Source: Thiovibrio sp964588325 (lineage in GTDB: Bacteria; Desulfobacterota; Desulfobulbia; Desulfobulbales; Desulfurivibrionaceae). From it: a stretch of DNA of 51,108 nucleotides. Positions 41,246 through 49,247 of this stretch are shown here, in pieces (position 1 is the first letter of the stretch; every line of letters starts with the position of its first letter). Below the pieces are notes generated by a model, which ran no database searches, was not told the origin of the DNA, and was given only the letters and a program-made list of their open reading frames with translations. The stretch is taken from assembly GCA_964588325.1 (NCBI GenBank), contig CAZPOR010000015.1:1-51108 (forward strand), in the 5' to 3' direction. The position numbers and the translations under genes are program-made.

Positions 41246-42147
41246 GACACCGAAACGCCATTTTCCCCCTCATCCTCCTTGCCGCCATGCTTTTTCCGGG
41301 TCTGGGCGTTGCGGCCACCGTGGTGGACCAGGCAGGCCGCACGGTTTCGATCCCCACTGCGCCCAAGCGCATCGTTGCCCTCGCGCCCAGCCTGGCCGAG
41401 ATCGTCTTTGATCTGGGCCAAGGAGCCAAGCTGGTGGGGGTCACCCAGTTCAGCGACTTCCCGGCCGAGGCCAAGAATCTCCCCAGGGTCGGCTCCTATG
41501 TGCGGCTGGACCTTGAACGGATCGTGGCCCTCAAGCCGGACCTCTGCCTCGGTATCCGGGACGGCAATCCCAAGCATCAGGTGGAGAAGATCGAAGCTGC
41601 CGGGATTCCGGTGTACATCATCGACCCGCGCGATATCAAGGGGGTTATGGAGGCCATCCAGGGGGTGGGCGGGGCGCTCGGCATGCAGGCGCGGGCCGAA
41701 GCAATCGTTGCCGATATGTCCGGCCGCATCGCGCAGGTGCGGCAACAGGTGGCAACAACCCACTCCCGGCCGCGGGTCTTTTTCCAGCTCTACTCCCCTC
41801 CCATCGTCACCGCCGGCAGCAGAACCTTTATCCACGAATTGATCACCATCGCCGGGGGCGTCAACCTGGGGGCCGGGGAGGTTGACTATCCGCGCGTCAG
41901 TTGGGAAAAGGTGCTCTCCCTTGATCCGGAGGTGGTGGTGGTCACGGCCATGGGCGGCAAACAGAAGCCGGAGCAGCTCAAGGCGCAGTGGCAGCAGTGG
42001 CCGCAGCTTGCCGCGGTGCGTTCAGGCCGGGTGCATGTGGTGAACGACAACCTCTTCGACCGCCCTACCCCGCGTCTCATCGATGCGATGGAGGCGCTGC
42101 TTCGCATCCTCCATCCCGAATTGTCCGGAGCCGGACATGTTCAATAA
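41242..42147 (+). CDS. btuF: ABC transporter substrate-binding protein BtuF
   Basis: This 301-residue exported protein starts with GTG at 41242, overlapping the cbiA stop (GTGA) and preceded by AGGAGG. The signal peptide is followed by the BtuF/FhuD fold (KRIVALAPSLAEIVFDLGQG, LDLERIVALKPDLCLG, VHVVNDNLFDRPTPRLIDAM). With the next two genes it makes a second complete BtuCDF-type importer in the window. Confidence 0.92.
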   Translation: MRHRNAIFPLILLAAMLFPGLGVAATVVDQAGRTVSIPTAPKRIVALAPSLAEIVFDLGQGAKLVGVTQFSDFPAEAKNLPRVGSYVRLDLERIVALKPDLCLGIRDGNPKHQVEKIEAAGIPVYIIDPRDIKGVMEAIQGVGGALGMQARAEAIVADMSGRIAQVRQQVATTHSRPRVFFQLYSPPIVTAGSRTFIHELITIAGGVNLGAGEVDYPRVSWEKVLSLDPEVVVVTAMGGKQKPEQLKAQWQQWPQLAAVRSGRVHVVNDNLFDRPTPRLIDAMEALLRILHPELSGAGHVQ

Positions 42148-43147
42148 CCTGCGCCTTGGCGTCCGCCTCGCCCTGGTGACCATCGTGCTGGCCGGGCTGC
42201 TGGCAATAAGCTTCGTGCTCGGCATGGCCATCGGCCCTTCCGGCAACGGGATTTCCGGGCTGCTGGCCGCGGTTTCCGGCAGCGGCGACCCGCAATCGGT
42301 CTTCAGCGTTATTGTCTGGAAGATCCGGCTGCCCCGGGTTGTCCTGGCAGCGGCGGTGGGGTCCACCCTTTCCTTGGGCGGCCTGGTGTTTCAGGCCCTG
42401 CTCCGCAATCCGCTCGCCGAGCCGTACATCCTCGGGATCTCGGGCGGTTCGGCGGTGGGGGCAATCGGCGGCATGCTCCTTGGGCTTTCCCCCTTTCCCG
42501 GCATGGCCCTGGCCGCCTTTGCGGGTAGCCTCCTGATTCTTGTCCTGGTGGTCGGCCTGATCTCCGGCAACACCTCCATGGGCCGGGACTCCCTTCTCCT
42601 GGGCGGGGTCATGATGAATGCCTTCTGCGGGGCGATCATCATGTTTCTCATCTCCATTACTCAGACCTCGGAGGTCCACCAGATCCTCTTCTGGCTCATG
42701 GGCGACCTTTCCATGTCCGGCATCGACCGGTTGCCGGTGCTGCTCACCCTGCTCCCCTGTTTCGCCGTGGTATTCGCCCTGGCAAAGCCCTTGAATCTGC
42801 TCCTGGCCGGACGGGAATCCGCAGCCAGCCTGGGGATCAACGTGCGGCGGCTCACCATGCTGCTGTTGCTGGTCACCACCTGCATGGTCAGCCTGGTGGT
42901 ATGCCAGTCCGGGCTGATCGGTTTTGTCGGCCTGGTTATCCCCCATGTCCTTCGCCTGCTGCTGGGGCCGGACCACCGGCTGCTCGTGCCGGCCTGCATC
43001 CTGGGCGGCGCTTCCTACCTGATCCTCTGCGACCTCCTGGCCCGCACCCTGCCTGCCTCAGGCGAGATGCCGGTGGGCATTGTCACGGCCCTCATCGGGG
43101 CGCCGCTTTTCATCGTCTTGCTGTGGAGATCACGCCGATGCCAGTGA
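42137..43147 (+). CDS. btuC: vitamin B12 ABC permease BtuC
   Basis: This 336-residue FecCD permease has about ten membrane helices and the conserved RLPRVVLAAAVGSTLSLGG, NPLAEPYILGISGGSAVGA and LVIPHVLRLLLGPDHR segments. The start at 42137 overlaps btuF by 11 bp; an upstream frame at 42083 lies inside btuF and lacks membrane character. Confidence 0.92.
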   Translation: MFNNLRLGVRLALVTIVLAGLLAISFVLGMAIGPSGNGISGLLAAVSGSGDPQSVFSVIVWKIRLPRVVLAAAVGSTLSLGGLVFQALLRNPLAEPYILGISGGSAVGAIGGMLLGLSPFPGMALAAFAGSLLILVLVVGLISGNTSMGRDSLLLGGVMMNAFCGAIIMFLISITQTSEVHQILFWLMGDLSMSGIDRLPVLLTLLPCFAVVFALAKPLNLLLAGRESAASLGINVRRLTMLLLLVTTCMVSLVVCQSGLIGFVGLVIPHVLRLLLGPDHRLLVPACILGGASYLILCDLLARTLPASGEMPVGIVTALIGAPLFIVLLWRSRRCQ

Positions 43148-43935
43148 TCTCTGTCTCGGGGCTTGATCTCTATTACGGCACGCGGCAGGTGCTGCGGGAT
43201 ATTGCCATGCAGGTGCGCCGGGGGGAGTTCTATCTCATCATCGGGCCAAACGGCAGCGGCAAAACCAGCCTGCTCAAGGGGCTGGCCAATCTTCTCCCCG
43301 TTGCTGGCGGCCAGATAGAGATCCTCGGCAAACCCCTGGCCAGCTATACCAGGCGGCAGTTGGCGCGCAAACTTGCCGTGGTGCCGCAACAGATTTCCCT
43401 GGACTTCCCCTTTTCCGTGGCGGAAACCGTGCTCATGGGGCGGGCTCCGCATCTTGGCCTCATGGGAATCGAGGGAGCGACGGACCTCGCTATTGCCCAG
43501 GAAACCATGCATTTTACCGATGTGGCCCATCTTGCCAACCGGCCTCTCGATCAGTTGAGCGGCGGCGAAAGGCAGCGGGTGATCATCGCCAGGGCGCTCT
43601 GCCAGCAGCCGGAGATCATCCTGCTCGATGAGCCAACGGCCTCCCTGGACCCGGCCCACCAGATCCAGATCATGGATCTCATGGAGCGATTCCGGGTTGA
43701 AAAAGGCACCACGGTCATCATGGTCTCCCACGATCTCAACCTGGCATCCCTCTATGGCGATCGCTTGCTGCTGCTCCATAATGGCGGCATGGAAATGGTG
43801 GGTTCGCCAAACGAGGTGCTCACTGCCGAACGCCTGAGCGCCTGCTATGGCTGCGCCATGCTGGTCGAGAAAAATTCCCTGGGCCAGATGCCCCGCGTAA
43901 CGCCAATTCCGCAGAAATATTCCCGGTTGTTGTAG
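43138..43935 (+). CDS. btuD: vitamin B12 ABC ATPase BtuD
   Basis: This 265-residue ATPase has Walker A GPNGSGKTS, signature LSGGERQR and IILLDEPTASLDP. The start at 43138 overlaps btuC by 10 bp. It is the last gene of the rightward salvage operon. Confidence 0.93.
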   Translation: MPVISVSGLDLYYGTRQVLRDIAMQVRRGEFYLIIGPNGSGKTSLLKGLANLLPVAGGQIEILGKPLASYTRRQLARKLAVVPQQISLDFPFSVAETVLMGRAPHLGLMGIEGATDLAIAQETMHFTDVAHLANRPLDQLSGGERQRVIIARALCQQPEIILLDEPTASLDPAHQIQIMDLMERFRVEKGTTVIMVSHDLNLASLYGDRLLLLHNGGMEMVGSPNEVLTAERLSACYGCAMLVEKNSLGQMPRVTPIPQKYSRLL

Positions 43936-44023
43936 TTCCGCTCCCTATTTTCCGGCGCGTTGGCGGCAGAAATTGTCCAGATCAACAATTCCATTTCGAG
44001 GGATAGCCAGGGAGGGATAGCCA
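43936..44023. other. gap between btuD and transposase unit
   Basis: The sequence GGGATAGCCAGGGA is repeated twice in tandem at about 44000-44027, right at the left end of the transposase unit. No terminator is evident for the btuB operon. Confidence 0.5.
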
Positions 44024-45060
44024 GGGACGTTGTTTATTCGTTCACTATCTCCAATAGCACTGGATCATTCAGCACTATTTTCTCCCCTCTTCCAGCGGCA
44101 ACGCAGACTCCGGAGCGGAGAAGGTTCACCTGCTTGCCTACGTCGACGCCGCTATGCCCTGCTCTCCGTACAGCAAGGTAACAGATCACGCTCCGGGCCA
44201 TAGCAATCGTTGTTGCACGGCTGCTCCGCCGCAATACATCCGTATCGATACCGTAGTGTTTGCATACTCTGTCAACAATTGTCCTTATTTCCACGGGCTG
44301 CGGCAGATGCGCTTCAAGCTCCCGGCGCTGCCGCAGCCCGTGAATAAATTCGTAGCTGCCAAGTATCCGCGCATCGTACGGCTCTTCACCCAGCTCTTCC
44401 AGAGCGCTCGTCGATATCTTCCGGCCGCTGCCAAGCTCCTCCCGTTTCCCGAGCACAACACCGTCGGCGACAAATTGTCGATACTTCTCTCTTGCCTCAC
44501 GCTTTCTTTTGCCGAAAAGAGCAAGAACCTCATCCACTGCCTGTCCTGCCATTTCGCCTTTTCCCATGATGACCGAGTGCCCGGACCACGGATAACTGTC
44601 GAGAGCGGTAAAATCTTTGACTAGCCCGGCACGCAAGGGGTTCAGATGGATATAACGAATCAGCTCCAGCAGATAGGGGTCTTCTTCGCAGACGATGGAC
44701 TTGTAACGATTCTGGAACAGGTGGCCGGAACGTTTGTGCCTGAGGTTGAAGTAGATGGCATAGCCGGTGAGCAGCCGGCGCATAACCGGAGCGAGCAGCG
44801 TTTGACGGGGCCTGACGAGGAGGTGGATGTGATTGGACATGAGTGCCCAGGCAAGGCACTCGGTGCCGGTCTGGACAAGGAGCTTGGAAAGGTTGCCGAC
44901 AAAGCGGCTCCGGTCGTTATCGTCGCTGAATATGTCACAGCGCCCCACGCCACGGACAATGACGTGCTGGAGAAGATCAGAGGCATCTAAACGGGCAGTT
45001 CTTGGCATGCGGGAAAAATAGCGGCAAGAGGGGAGTTAGTCAACAAATAAACAACGTCCC
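44024..45060 (-). mobile_element. RAYT transposase unit with terminal inverted repeats
   Basis: GGGACGTTGTTTATT at 44024-44038 and its exact reverse complement AATAAACAACGTCCC at 45046-45060 bracket a single transposase gene. The imperfect match extends inward to about 25 bp. The outer boundary resembles the ends seen around REP-associated (Y1) transposases rather than classical IS elements. The right end is present a second time at 45451-45465 because of a tandem duplication. Confidence 0.75.
44034..45008 (-). CDS. REP-associated tyrosine (Y1) transposase
   Basis: This 324-residue protein belongs to the Y1/IS200-like HUH family of RAYT transposases. The metal-binding HUH motif is MSNHIHLLV, followed by LLTGYAIYFNLRHKRSG, LFQNRYKSIV and IRYIHLNPLRAGLV. 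The long C-terminal part (to AAGRGEKIVLNDPVLLE) includes a helix-turn-helix-like region. The gene is complete. RAYTs are thought to mobilise or maintain REP palindromes. The cognate repeat need not be the GC-rich element seen elsewhere in this window, since the flanks do not resemble it. Confidence 0.88.
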   Translation of the reverse strand: MPRTARLDASDLLQHVIVRGVGRCDIFSDDNDRSRFVGNLSKLLVQTGTECLAWALMSNHIHLLVRPRQTLLAPVMRRLLTGYAIYFNLRHKRSGHLFQNRYKSIVCEEDPYLLELIRYIHLNPLRAGLVKDFTALDSYPWSGHSVIMGKGEMAGQAVDEVLALFGKRKREAREKYRQFVADGVVLGKREELGSGRKISTSALEELGEEPYDARILGSYEFIHGLRQRRELEAHLPQPVEIRTIVDRVCKHYGIDTDVLRRSSRATTIAMARSVICYLAVRRAGHSGVDVGKQVNLLRSGVCVAAGRGEKIVLNDPVLLEIVNE

Positions 45061-45070
45061 CGCTGCACCC
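44666..45070. repeat. 405-bp tandem duplication, copy 1
   Basis: This unit is followed immediately by an apparently perfect copy at 45071-45475 (checked at several anchors; constant offset 405). It contains the first 115 codons of the transposase gene, its start and upstream end. Confidence 0.93.
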
Positions 45071-45413
45071 CCAGCAGATAGGGGTCTTCTTCGCAGACGA
45101 TGGACTTGTAACGATTCTGGAACAGGTGGCCGGAACGTTTGTGCCTGAGGTTGAAGTAGATGGCATAGCCGGTGAGCAGCCGGCGCATAACCGGAGCGAG
45201 CAGCGTTTGACGGGGCCTGACGAGGAGGTGGATGTGATTGGACATGAGTGCCCAGGCAAGGCACTCGGTGCCGGTCTGGACAAGGAGCTTGGAAAGGTTG
45301 CCGACAAAGCGGCTCCGGTCGTTATCGTCGCTGAATATGTCACAGCGCCCCACGCCACGGACAATGACGTGCTGGAGAAGATCAGAGGCATCTAAACGGG
45401 CAGTTCTTGGCAT
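45036..45413 (-). pseudogene. truncated N-terminal copy of the RAYT transposase
   Basis: This frame repeats the first about 114 residues of the transposase, including the HUH motif NHIHLL, then leaves the duplicated sequence and ends in GVQRGRCLFVD. It arose from the tandem duplication and lacks the rest of the catalytic domain. It lies upstream of the full gene on the same strand, so the original promoter may now serve the fragment first. Confidence 0.85.
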
Positions 45414-45475
45414 GCGGGAAAAATAGCGGCAAGAGGGGAGTTAGTCAACAAATAAACAACGTCCCCGCTGCACCC
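45071..45475. repeat. 405-bp tandem duplication, copy 2
   Basis: This copy is directly adjacent to copy 1 and ends with CGCTGCACCC, after which sequence diverges. The near-perfect identity indicates a recent event or an assembly artefact. Confidence 0.93.
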
Positions 45476-45614
45476 GCATTGATATGCGGTCCTTTTTTTG
45501 TTATTTAAGCCAAGGTGGCGAAAAAAAACGAGAAAATTATACCTTGACATTGCGGCCCGTATTGAATACTATTGTCTACATTGATTACCCTAAATATTTC
45601 ACGAAGGTTTGAAA
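45476..45614. other. promoter region of methyltransferase
   Basis: This AT-rich gap marks the start of the low-GC island. No ORF is supported. The ribosome site ACGAAGG precedes the methyltransferase ATG. Confidence 0.5.
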
Positions 45615-46700
45615 ATGCCTAATTTCCCAGATTCATTTAAAAATACGATACAAAACGCGAACTGTTTGGATGTTTTGCGAAATTTACCAGACAAATCTGT
45701 TGATCTTATTGTCACCTCTCCACCCTACAACATAGGAAAGGAGTATGAAAGTAAGAAAGCTCTTTCCTTATACCTTGAGTTCCAGTCAAAAGTTATTACT
45801 GAATGCTGTAGGGTTTTAGCTGATACTGGCTCAATTTATTGGCAGGTCGGGTCTTTTGTTGATCAAGGTGCGCATTATCCATTGGATGTCAAACTATTTC
45901 CATTTTTTGAACGATTAAACATGATTCCGCGCAACCGCATAGTATGGTTAAGGACTCATGGTTTACATGCGAAAAACAGATTTTCATGTAGGCATGAAAC
46001 AATATTGTGGTTTACCAAGACAGATAAATATAAGTTCAATCTCGATCCTATTCGTGTGCCTCAGAAATATCCGAATAAAAAAGCATGGACCGGAAGCAAC
46101 AAAGGAGAATTGACCTGTGATCCATTAGGGAAAAACCCAGGGGATGTTTGGGCATTTAGAAATGTAAAGCATAATCACGAGGAGCAGACCATACACCCAT
46201 GTCAATTCCCTGAAGATATGATTGAAAGGATAATTCTTTCTTCTTCTGAGAATGGGGATATTGTTTTTGATCCTTATATGGGGGTTGGCACTGTTGCAAA
46301 AGTTGCCAAGGATTTGAATCGGATTTATTTCGGGACAGAATTGGATAAAGATTATTTTGATGTTTCTTTGCACCGATTATCTGGTGATCCTGACGAAAAA
46401 GGTAATTTCCCGAATTTGAAATGTTTACGAAGTTATTGCGCACAGAAAGGAATTGAAAACCCTGGGAAATTCTCTTTTACCAAACAAGTTGGGAAAGAAC
46501 CTACGTTAGGCAATAAGTCCAAAATATTCCCAGAAGAAGTGCATCTTGAAAGATTTTACGAACATGCTTGGGACGACCAAGATAATTCAGCTTATAAGCG
46601 GGGATTGGTAAGCGATAACAATAAAGTCATAAAAATTCCCCAAATTACAAAAAGTGGGAAACAGTTGGGGATTTTCGACGTTAGTGAAGATAAGGGCTAA
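45615..46700 (+). CDS. type II DNA methyltransferase (beta-class amino-methyltransferase)
   Basis: This 361-residue enzyme has the catalytic motif TSPPYN at residues 34-39 near the N-terminus and the SAM motif FDPYMGVGT near residue 220, the order of beta-class N4-cytosine/N6-adenine methyltransferases. It is convergent with and overlaps by 4 bp the BglII-like endonuclease gene, so it protects the host from that enzyme. BglII-family partners are N4-cytosine enzymes, which the TSPPY motif allows. The AT-rich codon use differs from the window. The start at 45615 has a ribosome site; a TTG at 45609 is less likely. Confidence 0.92.
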   Translation: MPNFPDSFKNTIQNANCLDVLRNLPDKSVDLIVTSPPYNIGKEYESKKALSLYLEFQSKVITECCRVLADTGSIYWQVGSFVDQGAHYPLDVKLFPFFERLNMIPRNRIVWLRTHGLHAKNRFSCRHETILWFTKTDKYKFNLDPIRVPQKYPNKKAWTGSNKGELTCDPLGKNPGDVWAFRNVKHNHEEQTIHPCQFPEDMIERIILSSSENGDIVFDPYMGVGTVAKVAKDLNRIYFGTELDKDYFDVSLHRLSGDPDEKGNFPNLKCLRSYCAQKGIENPGKFSFTKQVGKEPTLGNKSKIFPEEVHLERFYEHAWDDQDNSAYKRGLVSDNNKVIKIPQITKSGKQLGIFDVSEDKG

Positions 46701-47371
46701 ATTTGGTTACAGATGATTGTTGCTCTGCTTGCTGCCGAACGGCCTGGCTGAATAGTACAGTGTATATTACTCTGGTTTACAACGGTTCTTGAATACCTTG
46801 GATTGTCATAGGTAGTCCAAACGCAACTTACATTTTGTTTGTATTCCTCAAGCAACCCAACAAGTCTTATTGGTATATCAAAAACTTTGTTTTGTGATAG
46901 TGCTGATAACTGTTTCGCTGCTTGCTCATAGTACAAAGTACTATTTGATGCCGGGAACATATGCCCTTTTGTTATGATAATCACAGCACCGATTGTGCTA
47001 TTGTTAAATTGGATATTACCTTGAAAAAACAATTCCGAACGGACAATGTTGTTCAACAGAAAAGGGTAATTTGAAAATTGTACTTCTATTAAAGTTCTAT
47101 TCTTTACAAAATCAACATCGGTGCCCATGAAATCATATTCACTGGGTATGGGTAGATTGGGCAACCACCCCCTATTCACTAAGTTTTGCTTAATGTAACT
47201 ATTCGTCCCGACAGGATCAAAAATAGGGTTACCCTGCAAACCAGCTTGGTCCGAAGCTTTTAAGTGAAGAGGCATGCCAGTTAAAACCTGACGTATTTCT
47301 TCCCATTCATTGCCATAGGTGTTGGGGATTAGTTCCGCAGCATTATTGAAATCAACTATGCTAATTTGCAT
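46697..47371 (-). CDS. BglII-like type II restriction endonuclease
   Basis: This 224-residue protein has the catalytic arrangement D87-x8-E96-V-Q98 in VDFVKNRTLIEVQFSNYPF, the same spacing as Asp84, Glu93 and Gln95 of BglII. The following NNIVRSELFFQ fits the BglII/BstYI family. Such enzymes cut AGATCT or RGATCY; which site applies here cannot be read from the sequence. Its start overlaps the controller gene by 11 bp. Low GC suggests recent transfer. Confidence 0.87.
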   Translation of the reverse strand: MQISIVDFNNAAELIPNTYGNEWEEIRQVLTGMPLHLKASDQAGLQGNPIFDPVGTNSYIKQNLVNRGWLPNLPIPSEYDFMGTDVDFVKNRTLIEVQFSNYPFLLNNIVRSELFFQGNIQFNNSTIGAVIIITKGHMFPASNSTLYYEQAAKQLSALSQNKVFDIPIRLVGLLEEYKQNVSCVWTTYDNPRYSRTVVNQSNIHCTIQPGRSAASRATIICNQI

Positions 47372-47588
47372 TTAGTTCCTTTTCCACCAGGGTAACTAGA
47401 TAACCAACTGAAACATCAAGCGAAGTGCATAACTTGTGAATGGTGTTCAAAGAAGGGCTTTTTATGCCCCTTTCGAGTTGGCTAATGTAAGTACGATGCA
47501 ATTCTGCCCTCAAGGCTAGCTCTTCCTGGCTTAATCCTTTCTCTTGCCTGATTTTTCTTAAAATCTTCCCAAAACTCGCATCAATCAT
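47361..47588 (-). CDS. restriction-modification controller (C) protein
   Basis: This 75-residue HTH protein (KIRQEKGLSQEELALRAELH, then RTYISQLERGIKSPSL) matches C proteins that time expression of restriction genes. It lies upstream of and overlaps the endonuclease gene, the classic arrangement in which C first activates and then represses C-R transcription. No ribosome site precedes the ATG, which fits the leaderless transcripts known for several C genes. Confidence 0.88.
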   Translation of the reverse strand: MIDASFGKILRKIRQEKGLSQEELALRAELHRTYISQLERGIKSPSLNTIHKLCTSLDVSVGYLVTLVEKELNAN

Positions 47589-47607
47589 GGCGTTTATATA
47601 TAGGAAT

Positions 47608-47628
47608 GTAGACTAATGGTCTACAGAC
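47608..47628 (-). promoter_or_regulatory. putative C-box operators upstream of controller gene
   Basis: GTAGAC TAATG GTCTAC is a perfect 6-5-6 inverted repeat at 47608-47624. It overlaps a second palindrome GTCT AC AGAC at 47619-47628. Overlapping high- and low-affinity sites of this kind are typical C-boxes. They lie 20-40 bp from the controller start codon. Confidence 0.72.
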
Positions 47629-47882
47629 TATAGTATTCGGTATCTATTTATTTACTGAGGCTTAAAAATTTTGGGAGAGGGGAAAAGAGGATAGGAGACG
47701 TGTTGCATTTTTATTTGACGCATAACGCCAGCAATAACCTGCTGGCAACTGAACATGATGCGGTAGCGCCATGGCGTGTGTTCCAGTCAGGTTGATTGTA
47801 TTGTTGGACTGCTGTTTAATTTATTTTAGGTGTTTGTATGAATAAATTTGTTTCTTTTATAGTGTCTTGCTTCCTATTGTTT
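47629..47882. other. gap between controller gene and unknown operon
   Basis: A perfect 7-bp stem GCCAGCA/TGCTGGC with a 6-nt loop lies at about 47732-47751, preceded by GCATAAC. A plus-strand ORF (47838-48068) begins near its right end and encodes hydrophobic residues, but it overlaps the unknown minus-strand gene and has no ribosome site, so I do not call it. Confidence 0.4.
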
Positions 47883-48200
47883 TTAATTATGGCTGGAGTT
47901 GATAGTCTCCTCTATTATTTTTTCAATTTCCCCATCTTTGAAATGAAACTCTCGTCTATTTATTGTTATATCGCCGCTGCTCCTATTTCGCTTGCACTTT
48001 ACAAATGTGTTGACAAGCCAAGTAGCAAGAAGGGATTTTTCTATATCCGTAGAGAAACTAACTATTAATTCAAGAGCTTCTTTAAATCCGAAGTCTTTAC
48101 GGATCATAACGGGAGGATGTGAGATAGAAACGCCGTCTGGAATATTTCTATCGAAATGCATTGCATCTTGAGAGTCGGAAAGATTGATGATAAGTTTCAT
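47883..48200 (-). CDS. hypothetical protein, second gene of AT-rich pair
   Basis: This 105-residue protein begins MKLIINLSDSQDAMHFDRNI and contains an acidic C-terminus. It overlaps the upstream gene by 4 bp (ATGA), a strong sign that both are real and co-translated. No signal peptide, membrane segment or known motif is seen. Location in the low-GC island next to restriction-modification genes hints at a mobile or defence context, without direct evidence. Confidence 0.6.
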   Translation of the reverse strand: MKLIINLSDSQDAMHFDRNIPDGVSISHPPVMIRKDFGFKEALELIVSFSTDIEKSLLATWLVNTFVKCKRNRSSGDITINRREFHFKDGEIEKIIEETINSSHN

Positions 48201-48592
48201 TTATTTTCCTCATTGTCTAATTTCTGAATCAAGGCATAAACGATATAATGTATGAATTTTTGATACTCGTCTTCAATTAAGAAATTATCAATTTCGTTAA
48301 GATTGCAAATTGCTCTTTCTCCACTTATTTTGAAAGAACATAATTCTTTATCGTTCTGTTTAAGGCTAACTAATATTTCACACGAATCATGTATTTTCAT
48401 GTGAAACTTAAATGAGACGCAATTACCAAATATTATGAATTTGTCTTCATCTTCAATTTTGACGATTGAAAATTTTTTCATTAATTCACTATTCGCTGCA
48501 ATACGTTTAATCATTTTGTCATATAATTTATATTTGTTTATGTGTTGTTCGTTGAATTCATCTATTTCTTTTACAATTTTGCTGTAGTCCAT
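48197..48592 (-). CDS. hypothetical protein, first gene of AT-rich pair
   Basis: This 131-residue protein is rich in Lys, Glu and Ile with a helical N-terminus (DYSKIVKEIDEFNEQHINKY), a beta-rich middle (KFIIFGNCVSFKFHMKIHD) and a helical C-terminus. It is translationally coupled to the following gene. It resembles many small accessory-island proteins but I recognise no family. Confidence 0.6.
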   Translation of the reverse strand: MDYSKIVKEIDEFNEQHINKYKLYDKMIKRIAANSELMKKFSIVKIEDEDKFIIFGNCVSFKFHMKIHDSCEILVSLKQNDKELCSFKISGERAICNLNEIDNFLIEDEYQKFIHYIVYALIQKLDNEENK

Positions 48593-48619
48593 TTTATTAA
48601 CCCTTATCTGGGAGGTTTT

Positions 48620-49153
48620 ATGTGGTTTAGGAAAATGATTTGTAATTTATTTGGCCATGATTATATAGAATTACAAGCAACTAGCCCATGTAATCCGTGG
48701 GGTCCAATTGCTATAAATGACCAAAAATGGCACGGTCATTTCTTTAAATGTTCTCGATGTAATCATGTAATAGATTATGAAGTTTTTAGTTTGGTCCAAC
48801 TATATTATTATATAGCGCAAGATTGCGTGATCCATTTTCCGGCATGCGGCCTTGCCGTGCAAGAAAATGTGTTTCTATTTATCATTATCTCGCGATGCAG
48901 CGAGATAATGATAAATAGTTATTCTTATCTCGTGCGAGATAATTTCTCTGAAAAATTATCCCGTGACAGCATCGGCTCATGGAAATCGAGGGCTCTCCCC
49001 CGGTCCGCGTGTCAGCACTCCCCCATGCAAACGATTCACCCTAGCAAATCCCGGCATCAATCACAACCCGGAAAAAATACGGGATTCCCCGGCGGAAAGC
49101 CCGCTCCGCTGCCTGCCGCCCTGCGCGGCAATTCGCCCTGCATATCCCCCTGA
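48620..49153 (+). CDS. zinc-ribbon-like small protein with probable chimeric tail
   Basis: The ATG at 48620 follows a good GGGAGG site. The first about 65 residues (MWFRKMICNLFGHDYIELQ ... FFKCSRCNHVIDYEV) contain GHDY, C, and CSRC-N-H elements like small phage-type zinc-ribbon proteins. After about residue 70 the frame enters a palindrome-rich stretch and then GC-rich sequence whose translation is low in protein-like character (for example GKNTGFPGGKPAPLP). The original gene was probably truncated at the island boundary and reads into unrelated DNA. Confidence 0.5.
   Translation: MWFRKMICNLFGHDYIELQATSPCNPWGPIAINDQKWHGHFFKCSRCNHVIDYEVFSLVQLYYYIAQDCVIHFPACGLAVQENVFLFIIISRCSEIMINSYSYLVRDNFSEKLSRDSIGSWKSRALPRSACQHSPMQTIHPSKSRHQSQPGKNTGFPGGKPAPLPAALRGNSPCISP
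48875..48918. repeat. perfect 19-bp hairpin at island boundary
   Basis: A perfect inverted repeat of 19 bp with loop GATGCA runs from 48875 to 48918. The stem contains ATTATCTCGC. A related palindrome TTATCTCG TG CGAGATAA follows at 48925-48942, so the motif TTATCTCG occurs four times in alternating orientation. The base composition changes from AT-rich to GC-rich right after this array. Confidence 0.9.
48925..48942. repeat. palindrome TTATCTCG-TG-CGAGATAA
   Basis: This perfect 8-2-8 palindrome repeats the stem motif of the hairpin 7 bp upstream. It could be a regulatory or recombination site associated with the island edge. Confidence 0.8.
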
Positions 49154-49247
49154 CTTTTTCTGGCAAAATTTTCCCCTTTCGCCTACACTGCGGATTCGCG
49201 CAGGGCGAAGCCATCCCCTGCCGCCTTGCAACCACCGGAGAAATCAC

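Noticed and set aside
44024..45060. RAYT gene in this window as the mobiliser of the GC-rich palindromic element
   Set aside because: The sequences flanking the RAYT gene (GGGACGTTGTTTATT) do not resemble the element, so a direct link is not supported by this window.
47700..47837. Possible integron attC site (GCATAACGCC and hairpin GCCAGCA/TGCTGGC)
   Set aside because: The paired R and L box pattern with a GTTRRRY end could not be found, and no integrase gene is present.
47838..48068. 76-codon hydrophobic ORF on the plus strand
   Set aside because: It overlaps a minus-strand gene that is coupled by ATGA to its neighbour, and it has no ribosome site. Two membrane-like stretches keep a small doubt.
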